From positions 1-7,624 of the forward strand of contig CALBPO010000014.1 of NCBI GenBank assembly GCA_937899295.1: DNA of 7,624 bases, read 5' to 3'. Shown here piece by piece: positions 1-6,984 of this stretch (position 1 is its first letter; the number at the start of each line of letters is the position of its first letter). The notes under the pieces were generated by a model. It was given only the letters and a program-made list of their open reading frames with translations, had not been told where the DNA came from and searched no databases. This DNA is from an uncultured Opitutia bacterium (GTDB lineage: Bacteria; Verrucomicrobiota; Verrucomicrobiia; Opitutales; Coraliomargaritaceae). Position numbers and translations under genes: made by a program.

Positions 1-366
1 GAACTGATTGATTTCGATGGCGAAGAAGCGGCCGAATATTTGGAATCACTCGGGGTCAAAGACTCGGGCGTATCGCTCCTCATCCGTGCGACTTATGACC
101 TGCTCGGGCTAGCCTCCTATTTCACTGCCGGCGTCCAAGAAGTGCGTGCTTGGACATTTAAAAGTGGTATGAAAGCACCGCAGTGCGCAGGCGTCATTCA
201 TACCGACTTCGAGCACGGCTTTATTAAAGCAGAAGTAGTCGCCTATGATGATTTGATTGCTGCAGGCAACGTCGCCAAAGCCCGCGACGCAGGCAAATAC
301 CGCCTCGAAGGTAAAGAATACGAGTTTAAGGATGGCGACGTCGCCCTCTTCCGCTTCGCTAACTAA
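1..366 (+). CDS. ychF: Redox-responsive Obg-like ATPase YchF, C-terminal part (5' end outside window)
   Basis: The reading frame is open from base 1 and encodes the last 121 residues of a YchF/OLA1-type P-loop NTPase, a translation-associated ATPase that binds ribosomes and is linked to stress responses. The G domain and coiled coil lie to the left of the window. What is seen is the end of the helical region followed by the TGS-like domain. The family signature blocks are all there: a 'YDLLGLASYFTAG' segment, 'EVRAWTFKSGMKAPQCAG', 'GVIHTDFEHGFIKAEV', and a C-terminal 'EGKEYEFKDGDVALFRF' block ending FAN. The full protein in this family is about 365 residues, so roughly one third is present and the terminus looks intact. 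The TAA stop is at 364-366. A 74-bp gap separates it from the next gene. Family assignment is very secure; the role is family knowledge. Confidence 0.95.
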   Translation, partial: ELIDFDGEEAAEYLESLGVKDSGVSLLIRATYDLLGLASYFTAGVQEVRAWTFKSGMKAPQCAGVIHTDFEHGFIKAEVVAYDDLIAAGNVAKARDAGKYRLEGKEYEFKDGDVALFRFAN

Positions 367-405
367 TCGGCTTCATAAGTTGCAGGAATACGGAAACTAG
401 ATCGA

Positions 406-436
406 TTGACCTTTTCTATTAACAGAGCCCTATCGT
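406..436 (+). promoter_or_regulatory. Weak candidate promoter for the lipoprotein-resB-ccsA operon
   Basis: In the 74-bp gap after ychF there is TTGACC (406-411) followed 19 bp later by TATCGT (431-436), resembling sigma-70 -35 and -10 boxes with long spacing. Transcription from it would begin at about 442, on top of the ATG at 441, so it would imply a nearly leaderless mRNA. No good Shine-Dalgarno sequence precedes that ATG, which fits a leaderless start but is also common in this kind of genome. This rests on short matches only. Confidence 0.25.
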
Positions 437-440
437 ATTT

Positions 441-1124
441 ATGCGACAGACTGCACCCATCGTCAAATCCATCCACTCTGCGACAGTTCTCGAACGTCGC
501 CTGCGAGTTTACTGCTTGAGTGTGGTTTGCCTGCTTGGATTTGTCGGGTGCGAGCAAGCCGAGCCCACCAGCTATCTCATCCCTAAAGAAGACCGCGCAG
601 TTACGATGCCAACGCCCGTGGCTGATTCTGCAGAAACAAAAGCTTCGGCGCCCACCAATGGTTCCATGCGCATTCTACCTGGCATGCAAGCGGCCGCCGA
701 CGAAGCTGGCGGGGTCACCTATACGGTGCCCGAAGGATGGGAAGATCTCCCTGCAAGCGGTATCCGTAAAGCGAATCTGAAGGTAAGCGATGAAAACGGC
801 ACTGCCGAACTGACCGTTCTCGTCTTCCCAGGAGACGTGGGCGGACGCCTTGCCAACATAAATCGCTGGCGAGGACAGCTTGGACTCGACGATGCCACAC
901 CCGAAGACCTATCTAAATTCACCGAAAGTTATTCGATCTCACAACATCCTGGTCTCTATGTGCGCCTCGAAGGAGAGGCGCAAAGCATCCTCGGCGGCCT
1001 GCTCCCTTTCCACGGCAGTACTTGGTTTTTCAAGTTCCTCGGTAGCAGCGGCACTGTGCTGGGCAACGAAGCCAAAATGAAAGCCTTCCTTGATTCCGTG
1101 CAGCTAGAGGACAGTCATCACTAA
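441..1124 (+). CDS. Predicted lipoprotein of unknown function in cytochrome c synthase operon
   Basis: I do not recognise a named family for this 227-residue protein. The N-terminus has basic residues (R19, R20, R22), then a hydrophobic run 23-36 ending in a lipobox-like FVGC with the acceptor Cys at 37. It is therefore probably a lipid-anchored periplasmic or outer-membrane protein. Residues 38-90 are low-complexity and Pro/Ala/Thr-rich, probably a linker. A compact domain follows at about 92-225: 'YTVPEGWEDLP' at 94-104, 'VFPGDVGG' at 128-135, 'NRWRGQLGL' at 141-149, and a 'STWFFKFLGSSG' strand at 193-204 before a final helix. This beta-rich pattern with closing 'FLDSVQ' recalls PsbP-like or other small ligand-binding folds, which is speculation. 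The gene ends 3 bp before resB, so it is almost certainly co-transcribed and a role in heme or cytochrome c biogenesis, or in electron transport, is plausible. The start is the only ATG that leaves a full signal peptide. Confidence 0.75.
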   Translation: MRQTAPIVKSIHSATVLERRLRVYCLSVVCLLGFVGCEQAEPTSYLIPKEDRAVTMPTPVADSAETKASAPTNGSMRILPGMQAAADEAGGVTYTVPEGWEDLPASGIRKANLKVSDENGTAELTVLVFPGDVGGRLANINRWRGQLGLDDATPEDLSKFTESYSISQHPGLYVRLEGEAQSILGGLLPFHGSTWFFKFLGSSGTVLGNEAKMKAFLDSVQLEDSHH

Positions 1125-1127
1125 TCG

Positions 1128-2303
1128 ATGAAGTTCCTCTTCCAGTTTTTCAGTTCGCTCAAGCTGACGGTGGTATTACTCAGTTTCTCGCTGGTACTCA
1201 TCTTTTTCGGTACGCTCGATCAAGTGCAATATGGCATTTGGCACACGCAAGAACTCTACTTCGAGAGTTTTTTAGTGGTCTGGACATTTCCCGAGCACGC
1301 TCCGCTTGGTCAACATCTAAACTGGATTCGTATCCCGATGCCAGGTGGCTATCTGCTAGGAGGCATGCTGTTAATCAACCTCCTAGCCGCTCACTTTACC
1401 CGCTTCAAGATGTCTTGGATGAAGTGCGGCATCTTCCTCATTCACTCAGGTCTCATCTTGCTGCTCATCAGCGAGCTGATGACGGACATTCTCGCAGTCG
1501 AAAGTCAAATGCCTGTCGATGAAGGAGGCACCAGCAATTACTCTCAAGGCTTCCGCGAAAACGAGCTCGTCTTTATTGACCGTAGCCACCCAGAGCACGA
1601 CAGCGTCCACACCATTCCTGCGAGCCTGCTCAAACCTGGCAAGCGCATCGACGTTCCGAATACGCCGCTGAGCATTCGCACCGTTCGCTATCACGGGAAT
1701 GCGGAAATAGGGCGAGCGACCAGCGGTTCGCCCGCCGAGTCCATCGCGACACGCGGCGCAGCAGTGCGTATGGGCATCATTGTAAATCCAAAGCCGGAGA
1801 CTTACTCCGAAGACGAGATCAATACTGTCACCGCGTTTGTTGAAGTAATCAAAGGCGAAGACTCGCTCGGCACATGGCTCGTCTCAAACGTGATGGACGA
1901 ACGATTCCCCCCGCAAATGGTGGACGCTGGGGACCGCTCCTTCGAGATCGCTCTACGTTTCCCACGCCATTACTACCCCTTCGAGATAGAGCTGATCGAC
2001 TTTAAGCACGAAAAGTATCCAGGCACTGAAGTGCCCTTCAACTTCTCCAGCGAAGTCAAAGTTACCCATCAAGATAGCACCAAAAATCAAAAGGCGCTGA
2101 TCTACATGAACCACCCACTCCGCTACGAAGGGCTCACCTTTTTCCAGGCCTCCTTCGCGAATCAGGACAAAACCTCCATCTTCCAAGTCGTGCGTAACCC
2201 AGGGTGGTTGCTGCCCTACCTGAGTGTACTCCTGATGGGGCTCGGCATGTGCGTCCAATTTGGCATGCACTTCTTTAAATTTCTTAGGAAACAACGCGGA
2301 TGA
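1128..2303 (+). CDS. resB: Cytochrome c biogenesis protein ResB/Ccs1 (System II, CcsB subunit)
   Basis: This 391-residue membrane protein is the ResB/Ccs1 half of the System II cytochrome c synthase, which works with CcsA to bring heme to the outer face of the inner membrane and attach it to CXXCH apocytochromes. Predicted membrane spans lie at about 12-28 (after the typical 'SSLKLTVVLL' opening), 74-90, 99-118 and 360-382, with a large periplasmic loop from about 120 to 358. The loop ends in the family signature 'MNHPLRYEGLTFFQASF' (327-343). H106, inside the third span ('GIFLIHSGLILLL'), is at the position expected for the conserved transmembrane heme-ligand histidine of CcsB. The start lies 3 bp after the lipoprotein stop. 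The nearest AGAGGA (1106-1111) is too far upstream for a normal ribosome site, so translation is probably coupled to the gene before. The stop overlaps the ccsA start. Family is secure; resB and ccs1/ccsB are alternative names. Confidence 0.92.
   Translation: MKFLFQFFSSLKLTVVLLSFSLVLIFFGTLDQVQYGIWHTQELYFESFLVVWTFPEHAPLGQHLNWIRIPMPGGYLLGGMLLINLLAAHFTRFKMSWMKCGIFLIHSGLILLLISELMTDILAVESQMPVDEGGTSNYSQGFRENELVFIDRSHPEHDSVHTIPASLLKPGKRIDVPNTPLSIRTVRYHGNAEIGRATSGSPAESIATRGAAVRMGIIVNPKPETYSEDEINTVTAFVEVIKGEDSLGTWLVSNVMDERFPPQMVDAGDRSFEIALRFPRHYYPFEIELIDFKHEKYPGTEVPFNFSSEVKVTHQDSTKNQKALIYMNHPLRYEGLTFFQASFANQDKTSIFQVVRNPGWLLPYLSVLLMGLGMCVQFGMHFFKFLRKQRG
2286..2290 (+). promoter_or_regulatory. Ribosome binding site for ccsA inside the end of resB
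   Basis: AGGAA lies 9 nt before the ATG at 2300 and within the last codons of resB. Together with the ATGA stop/start overlap it supports that ATG as the true start and suggests coupled translation of ResB and CcsA in equal amounts. Confidence 0.6.
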
Positions 2304-4204
2304 AAAAAATAATCTACCTTATCGTATATGGTATCGCGACGCTCGTGATAATGGGTGGATTACGCTCATCAAAAGTCGATTCAGATTTTGATCTGGCAGC
2401 CTTCGCCGAGCTGCCCGTTCAAGTCGGTGGACGGATCAAGCCGCTCGATTCGGTCGCGCGTAACACACTCCTGATTCTCTCTGCTCGGCAAAAGGTCGTG
2501 ACCGACGAGGGCCTCACTCTCTCGCCGATTCAGTGGTTCATAGATCTAACCATGCGCCCCGAAGTGGCGGACACTTATCCTATTTTTAAAATCGAGTTCC
2601 CCGACGATCTCGGGCTCGTCGGCCTGGCGGAGCAAGGGCAACGCTACTACTCCTTCAACGAGCTACTGCCCTTTTCCGAAGAGCTGCGCCGCCTCCACGG
2701 AGAAATCAATCCTGCCCCCGAACTGCGTAGCCCCTACGAAAAGCAAATCGCCGATATCAACAACGGTCTCTTGCGCTACCACCAGGTGATGCACTCGCTT
2801 CACCCAGTCGGTGGGCCCGAGAGGCTTGATCGCCTCGTCGACGAATATCAAAGCTACTTGGCCACGATCCAACCGGGAATGGCCGAACTGCGGAAGCAAC
2901 AAGCGGGCGAAGAATTCGACGCTGCTCTACTCAAACGCTTTATCACCTTTGCCGACGACTATTTAAAACTATCGACCACAGCACACCTGCGCGTGGTGCC
3001 CCCGCCACCGCCCGTTGACCCGCTCGAAGACTGGAAAAATATTGGCCTAGAGCTGCTCGACGTAATGAAGGATGACCCGCTCAGTCCCTACGTGACCACT
3101 TACGCTAGCTTGACCATGGCCTACCGCTCGGGCGATGCGGAGCAATTCAACCGCGAAGTCAGCGAGCTACGCGAACGCTTCATTGCCGACTTCCCGGACG
3201 ATATTTCACGCGTGCACTACGAGCGCATCTTTAATGGCCTCCAACCATTTTACATTTCGATGCAGCTCTACGTGCTGATCTTTCTCGCCGTCTGCATCTC
3301 TTGGCTACGTTGGCCTAGAGAACTCGCTAAGGCCGCTTTCTGGGTTCTTGTATTGGCTTTTCTCATACACACTTTTGGGCTGCTCTCGCGGATGTATATT
3401 CAAGGGCGACCGCCGGTTACCAATCTGTACTCATCCGCCGTCTTTGTTGGCTGGGGCGCCGTTTTGCTCGGTATATTCATAGAGAAGTTCTTTAAAAATG
3501 GGATCGGAGCAGCCATGGCATCCTTAGTCGGCTTTTGCACGCTGATCATCGCGCATCATCTCGCCATGACGGGCGACACACTTGAAATGATGCGTGCCGT
3601 GCTCGACTCGAACTTCTGGTTAGCGACGCATGTGGTCATCATCACTTTCGGCTACTCGGCCATTTTCCTGGCGGGTGCATTGGCAATACTCTTCGTCTTA
3701 CTCGGAGTCTTCAGTAGCCGCCTCAATAAAGACACCGCGCGCTCACTCAGCGCGATGGTCTACGGTATTATTTGCTTTGGCACCCTGTTTAGCCTAGTCG
3801 GCACGATCCTTGGTGGCATCTGGGCCGACCAGAGCTGGGGTCGTTTCTGGGGTTGGGATCCGAAGGAGAACGGTGCTCTCATGATCGTAATAATGGGTGC
3901 CATTTATTTGCATGCCCGCTGGGGTGGTATCTGCAAAGAACGCGGCCTCATGGCGCTCGCAATTTGGGGCAACATCATTACCGCTTGGTCCTGGTTCGGC
4001 ACGAACATGCTACCAGTTGGGCTACACAGTGATGGCCGTATGGATAGTGCCTACGCATGGTTAATCGGCTTTGTGCTCGCGCAACTCGTCTTGACCGCGA
4101 CTGCACTACTCCCATGGCGCTTCTGGCGCAGCGAGTTTGGGCAGGCTAATAATCGTAAAGAGAAAAAGCGTAGCCTGATTGCTGCGGAAAACGCCGAAGC
4201 ATAG
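2300..4204 (+). CDS. ccsA: Cytochrome c biogenesis protein CcsA/ResC with long N-terminal periplasmic domain
   Basis: This 634-residue protein is the CcsA/ResC half of the System II synthase. Residues 5-20 form an N-terminal membrane anchor, followed by about 290 residues of soluble, probably periplasmic, sequence that opens with 'LPVQVGGRIKPLDSVARNTL' (38-57). From about 318 to 605 comes the multi-span CcsA core. Its tryptophan-rich heme-binding (WWD) motif is clear at 505-523 ('GGIWADQSWGRFWGWDPKE'). The three CcsA histidines known to matter for heme handling have likely equivalents: H444 in 'WLATHVV', H538 in 'AIYLHARW' and H576 in 'PVGLHSDG'. Simple CcsA proteins are roughly 300-400 residues, so this is the long-headed type known from fused synthases in Bacteroidota, Planctomycetota and relatives, here kept separate from ResB. 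The ATG overlaps the resB stop by 4 bp and has an AGGAA 9 nt upstream. The tail after 605 is basic and probably cytoplasmic. Family is very secure; the role of the N-terminal domain is unknown. Confidence 0.94.
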   Translation: MKKIIYLIVYGIATLVIMGGLRSSKVDSDFDLAAFAELPVQVGGRIKPLDSVARNTLLILSARQKVVTDEGLTLSPIQWFIDLTMRPEVADTYPIFKIEFPDDLGLVGLAEQGQRYYSFNELLPFSEELRRLHGEINPAPELRSPYEKQIADINNGLLRYHQVMHSLHPVGGPERLDRLVDEYQSYLATIQPGMAELRKQQAGEEFDAALLKRFITFADDYLKLSTTAHLRVVPPPPPVDPLEDWKNIGLELLDVMKDDPLSPYVTTYASLTMAYRSGDAEQFNREVSELRERFIADFPDDISRVHYERIFNGLQPFYISMQLYVLIFLAVCISWLRWPRELAKAAFWVLVLAFLIHTFGLLSRMYIQGRPPVTNLYSSAVFVGWGAVLLGIFIEKFFKNGIGAAMASLVGFCTLIIAHHLAMTGDTLEMMRAVLDSNFWLATHVVIITFGYSAIFLAGALAILFVLLGVFSSRLNKDTARSLSAMVYGIICFGTLFSLVGTILGGIWADQSWGRFWGWDPKENGALMIVIMGAIYLHARWGGICKERGLMALAIWGNIITAWSWFGTNMLPVGLHSDGRMDSAYAWLIGFVLAQLVLTATALLPWRFWRSEFGQANNRKEKKRSLIAAENAEA

Positions 4205-4227
4205 ACTTTAGCTGAGGCCCATGGCTC

Positions 4228-4254
4228 TAGCTCTAAACACCAGAGTATGAGCTA
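4228..4254. repeat. Small inverted repeat between convergent ccsA and xerC ends
   Basis: TAGCTC (4228-4233) and GAGCTA (4249-4254) are perfect inverted copies separated by 15 nt, in the middle of the 73-bp gap where the two transcripts meet. It could form a modest hairpin on either strand and act as a shared transcription end. The stem is only 6 bp and no T-run follows on either strand, so a terminator function is weakly supported. Confidence 0.25.
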
Positions 4255-4277
4255 TCACCGTAGGATTATGAAATGTA

Positions 4278-5189
4278 TTACGCTCTTGGGTGGGCTTGTT
4301 TGTGTGCTTCCTTAAGCCGAGCGATAGAAACGTGGGTGTAAATTTGTGTGGTCGACAGATTCGCGTGCCCGAGTAGCTCCTGCACGGCACGAAGGTCAGC
4401 GCCGCCGTCAAGCATATGGGTGGCGAAAGAGTGCCGCAGTTTGTGAGGCGTCATATCGAGGGGCAGACCGGCAGCAGCGAGGTGGGTCTTGAGCAGCTTC
4501 TGAATCTGTCGTGGCTCCATTCGCTTACCTTTGCGCGTGCAGACCAAGGGGGCATTGAACGCGGCTTCTAAATCGAAGCGCTGCACGAAGGTGCGTAAGC
4601 ATTGCACCGCCACGGGGCCTAGTGGACAGAGGCGTTCTTTGCGGCCTTTACCAAGCACTCGGGCTACCCCATGTCCGAGGTCGACTTGCCCATGGTTCAG
4701 CCCGCAGAGTTCGCTCACGCGCAAACCGCCGCCGTAGAGCAGCTCTAAGATGAGGCTGTCACGGAAGGCTTCAAACTCGCTGATCTGGCCGTCTTTCCAA
4801 AGCAAGATGGGTGCGTTGAGCAAAGTTCGCATCTGAGTTTCAGTGAGAAACTTTGGCAGTGGTTTATCCAGTTTCGGTAGAGTCAGGCCAGTGAAAGGAT
4901 TATTCTCAACAATGCCCTGCCTGCGCAGGTAGAGATAAAAAGCGCGCAGGCCGGAAACTTGATTGTGGAGAGTACGGCGAGCTTTGTTGCGACCTTCTTC
5001 AATTAGGAAGGAGCGCACTTGGATTGAAGTCACCGCAGCAAAGTCCTCCTTCCACTTGCCGGCATCATTGAGATAGCGAACGAAGTTTTCTACTGCCGCA
5101 CGATAATTACGTACCGTGTATTCGGAGACTCTACGCTCATGCGCGAGGTGGTCGCAGAACTTCTCTAGATTTGGGATAGAGGTGGCCAT
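4278..5189 (-). CDS. xerC: Tyrosine recombinase XerC
   Basis: A 303-residue site-specific recombinase of the XerC/XerD type, which resolves chromosome dimers at dif during cell division. The N-terminal SAM-like core-binding domain spans about 1-100 and the catalytic domain about 110-290. All six catalytic residues are visible: R157 in 'GGGLRVSEL', K181 in 'VLGKGRKER', H249 and R252 in 'TPHKLRHSFATHML', H275 in 'ELLGHANLS' and the nucleophile Y284 in 'TQIYTHV'. Length and the C-terminal 'AHPRA' are typical of Xer proteins, so it looks complete and active. The start is the ATG at 5187-5189; only a weak purine stretch precedes it. It lies 56 bp downstream of parA on the same strand and is convergent with ccsA. 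The housekeeping context argues for a chromosomal Xer rather than a phage or integron integrase. XerC rather than XerD is a judgement, not proved. Confidence 0.9.
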   Translation of the reverse strand: MATSIPNLEKFCDHLAHERRVSEYTVRNYRAAVENFVRYLNDAGKWKEDFAAVTSIQVRSFLIEEGRNKARRTLHNQVSGLRAFYLYLRRQGIVENNPFTGLTLPKLDKPLPKFLTETQMRTLLNAPILLWKDGQISEFEAFRDSLILELLYGGGLRVSELCGLNHGQVDLGHGVARVLGKGRKERLCPLGPVAVQCLRTFVQRFDLEAAFNAPLVCTRKGKRMEPRQIQKLLKTHLAAAGLPLDMTPHKLRHSFATHMLDGGADLRAVQELLGHANLSTTQIYTHVSIARLKEAHKQAHPRA

Positions 5190-5245
5190 TTTTAAAACCT
5201 AGCGCACGGGTGTTCGCTCGCAGGGCCTTTGCTCATATGCTACTG

Positions 5246-6031
5246 TTACTTACCCAAATTGAAGCGTTCGATCACTTCGTCCGCAAAATAGCGGTAGGCG
5301 TGAGCGCCATTGCTATCAGGTTCATATTCAAAAATAGACTGCCCAAAGCTAGGGGCTTCGCTCAAACGAACGCTACGAGGGATCATACTACGGAAGACAA
5401 GATCTTCGAAGTGGTTGCGCACCTCGCCGACGACTTGTTGGCCGAGATTAGTACGCTGGTCGAACATCGTCATAAGGATGCCGCCAAGCTCCAGACCGTC
5501 GTTAACGCCCGCATCGCGGAGCTTATCGACGACCTTTAGGATTTGCCCAAGACCTTCCATCGCGAGGTATTCACATTGGAGTGCGATGATAAGATAGTCT
5601 GCAGCGGCCAGGCTATTCATCGACAGCATGCCAAGCGCGGGCGGGCAATCGAGCACGATGGCATCGTAGTCGTCGGACTCGCGTAGGGGGGAAATGACTT
5701 CACGCAGTTGGATAAGGTAGTCTTCCCTCTGAAAAAGCTCGATCTCAATTGCGGCCATATCGACTTCAGAAGGAATCATAAAGAGGCAATCGTTTGAGCC
5801 GACAGGTTGCACTTTTTCCAGAGCATTCCCCTCTCCGCAGAGGGGGCCATAAAGGCTACCCCCCTCGAGCTTCTCAAGACCGAGCCCGCTGGTAGCATTT
5901 GCCTGCGGGTCGAGGTCGACCAGCACAGTGCGCACACCCTTTGCGGCAAGTGCATAGCTGAGGTTAATGGCCGTCGTCGTCTTACCGACGCCGCCCTTTT
6001 GATTCGCAATAGTAAATACAGTGGCAGACAT
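5246..6031 (-). CDS. parA: Chromosome-partitioning ATPase ParA/Soj
   Basis: A 261-residue ParA/Soj-family ATPase, which binds DNA non-specifically in its ATP form and drives segregation of the chromosome origin with ParB and parS. Visible motifs: the deviant Walker A 'KGGVGKTT' (12-19) with signature K12 and catalytic K17, the Walker A' 'VDLDPQANAT' (38-47), the Walker B 'AIVLDCPP' (124-131), and the C-terminal 'IPRSVRLSEAPSFGQSI' block (217-233) typical of chromosomal Soj proteins. Length fits the short chromosomal type without an N-terminal helix-turn-helix. The start chosen is the ATG at 6029-6031, which gives the usual few residues before 'FTIANQKGG'. A TTG six codons upstream (6047-6049) is an in-frame alternative. 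The expected partner parB is absent from the next position, which is xerC instead. The FAH gene ends 57 bp upstream on the same strand. Confidence 0.93.
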   Translation of the reverse strand: MSATVFTIANQKGGVGKTTTAINLSYALAAKGVRTVLVDLDPQANATSGLGLEKLEGGSLYGPLCGEGNALEKVQPVGSNDCLFMIPSEVDMAAIEIELFQREDYLIQLREVISPLRESDDYDAIVLDCPPALGMLSMNSLAAADYLIIALQCEYLAMEGLGQILKVVDKLRDAGVNDGLELGGILMTMFDQRTNLGQQVVGEVRNHFEDLVFRSMIPRSVRLSEAPSFGQSIFEYEPDSNGAHAYRYFADEVIERFNLGK

Positions 6032-6072
6032 GTCTTTGTTATTAGACAATGGACATAGATCGTCGAGCAGAA

Positions 6073-6090
6073 AGGCGATTCTCCTCGCCT
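6073..6090 (-). terminator. Possible weak terminator or spacer hairpin after the FAH gene
   Basis: Read on the minus strand, AGGCGA, a 6-nt loop and TCGCCT form a perfect 6-bp stem that overlaps the TAG stop of the FAH-family gene (6089-6091) and is followed by only three T residues. It could partly uncouple the FAH gene from parA. The stem and T-run are short, so read-through is likely. Confidence 0.35.
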
Positions 6091-6889
6091 AGGCTTCCGC
6101 AACCACAGGATTGCGTAGCATCCCGATGCCGCTGATCTCGATCGCAACCTCGTCGCCTGCCTTTAGAAAGCGCGGTGGATCAGCCGCAACACCTACGCCC
6201 GGCGGCGTGCCCGTCAGGATGACTGTGCCTGGCAGCAAGGTAGTACTGCCGCTAAGGAATTCGATCAGCTCGGCTACAGTGAAGATCATATCGCCCGTAA
6301 ACGATTCTTGCCTAATCTCAGTATTCAGAATCGTCCGGATGGGAAGAATCTGTGGGTTGGGAATACGATCTGCAGTCACAAGTATGGGACCTAGCGGGCA
6401 AAAGGTATCAAAACTTTTGCCTTTGGTCCACTGGCCACCGCCGTGGAAATTCTGCCAATCCCGCGCACTCACATCGTTCGCACAAGTGTAGCCGAGCACA
6501 TAGTCGAGCGCATCCTTGGCGGCAACGTTTTTGCAGGTCTTGCCGATCACTACAGCTAGCTCACATTCGTAATCGACCTGATCGCTGTGCATGTGCCGAG
6601 GCAACACAATGGGGCTTTCAGGATCGAGCACTGCCGTCACGCTCTTCATGAAAACAACTGGGTATTCCGGGAGTTCGGAATTCATCTCACTCGCGTGCTC
6701 GCGGTAGTTCAGTCCGATCGCATAAATCGCGGTCGGCTCAATAGGCGCCAGGCGTCGCACGGGCTCAAGCAATTCCTCGCTTTGCGAAAACTCGCCGAAA
6801 AGATCGCCCTCAAGACGATAGACCTGATTGCCAGCCTCGCATCCGTAGTGGATGGAGCCGTCCCTAGTTTCTACGCGCACAATTTCCAT
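6089..6889 (-). CDS. Fumarylacetoacetate hydrolase (FAH) family protein
   Basis: A 266-residue FAH-fold enzyme. Bacterial single-domain members of this length act on acylpyruvates, oxaloacetate or 2-hydroxyhepta-2,4-diene-1,7-dioate-type compounds, so the exact substrate cannot be read from sequence. A small N-terminal domain covers about 1-50 and the catalytic domain about 53-262. Metal ligands are visible as E108 and E110 in '[12 protein letters not shown]' and D139 in '[11 protein letters not shown]'. Other family blocks are '[12 protein letters not shown]' (58-69, with likely catalytic H65), '[13 protein letters not shown]' (156-168) and 'TGTPPGVG' (226-233). The ATG at 6887-6889 is preferred over an in-frame GTG 57 bp upstream because a good GGAGAGGG ribosome site sits 9 nt before it. 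No other aromatic-degradation genes are adjacent, so it looks like a general-metabolism orphan. It is divergent from the tRNA-Val gene. Confidence 0.9.
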   Translation of the reverse strand: MEIVRVETRDGSIHYGCEAGNQVYRLEGDLFGEFSQSEELLEPVRRLAPIEPTAIYAIGLNYREHASEMNSELPEYPVVFMKSVTAVLDPESPIVLPRHMHSDQVDYECELAVVIGKTCKNVAAKDALDYVLGYTCANDVSARDWQNFHGGGQWTKGKSFDTFCPLGPILVTADRIPNPQILPIRTILNTEIRQESFTGDMIFTVAELIEFLSGSTTLLPGTVILTGTPPGVGVAADPPRFLKAGDEVAIEISGIGMLRNPVVAEA

Positions 6890-6898
6890 ATGTGGGCA

Positions 6899-6906
6899 CC
6901 CTCTCC
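6899..6906 (-). promoter_or_regulatory. Shine-Dalgarno site that fixes the FAH gene start
   Basis: On the minus strand GGAGAGGG lies 9 nt before the ATG at 6889, a strong match to the anti-Shine-Dalgarno sequence. It falls inside the frame that would result from the upstream GTG, which argues against that longer form. Confidence 0.65.
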
Positions 6907-6984
6907 AGCTCGCGGGAAAGCGCAAATTTTTTCTTGCTTTGACCACGCGTACGACCTTTATTCCCGCCCTTTCATATGGGATAC

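Noticed and set aside
4208..4411. Minus-strand frame reaching past the end of xerC
   Set aside because: It overlaps the well-supported xerC coding region in another frame, and its protein has no recognisable features.
4278..5189. Tyrosine recombinase as a phage or integron integrase marking a mobile element
   Set aside because: Length, N-terminal domain and C-terminal 'HPRA' fit a chromosomal Xer; there is no attC array, excisionase or adjacent tRNA junction.
5190..5245. dif or parS site in the gap between parA and xerC
   Set aside because: No 28-bp dif-like pair of arms and no parS-like palindrome is visible in these 56 bases.
5210..5597. Plus-strand open frames opposite parA
   Set aside because: They lie antisense to a highly conserved ParA sequence and are explained by its codon structure; no family pattern is seen.
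6032..6049. TTG start six codons upstream for parA
   Set aside because: The ATG at 6031 already gives the usual distance to the Walker A motif, and no ribosome site favours the TTG.
6890..6946. Upstream GTG start for the FAH-family gene
   Set aside because: The extension would swallow a strong Shine-Dalgarno site placed 9 nt before the ATG at 6889, and its basic sequence does not resemble the start of the FAH fold.
6939..6984. TTGACC at 6939-6944 as the -35 box of a tRNA-Val promoter
   Set aside because: No acceptable -10 hexamer occurs at 16-19 bp; TTTATT is too close (12 bp) and CATATG too far (28 bp). The tRNA must have a promoter here, but I cannot place it.
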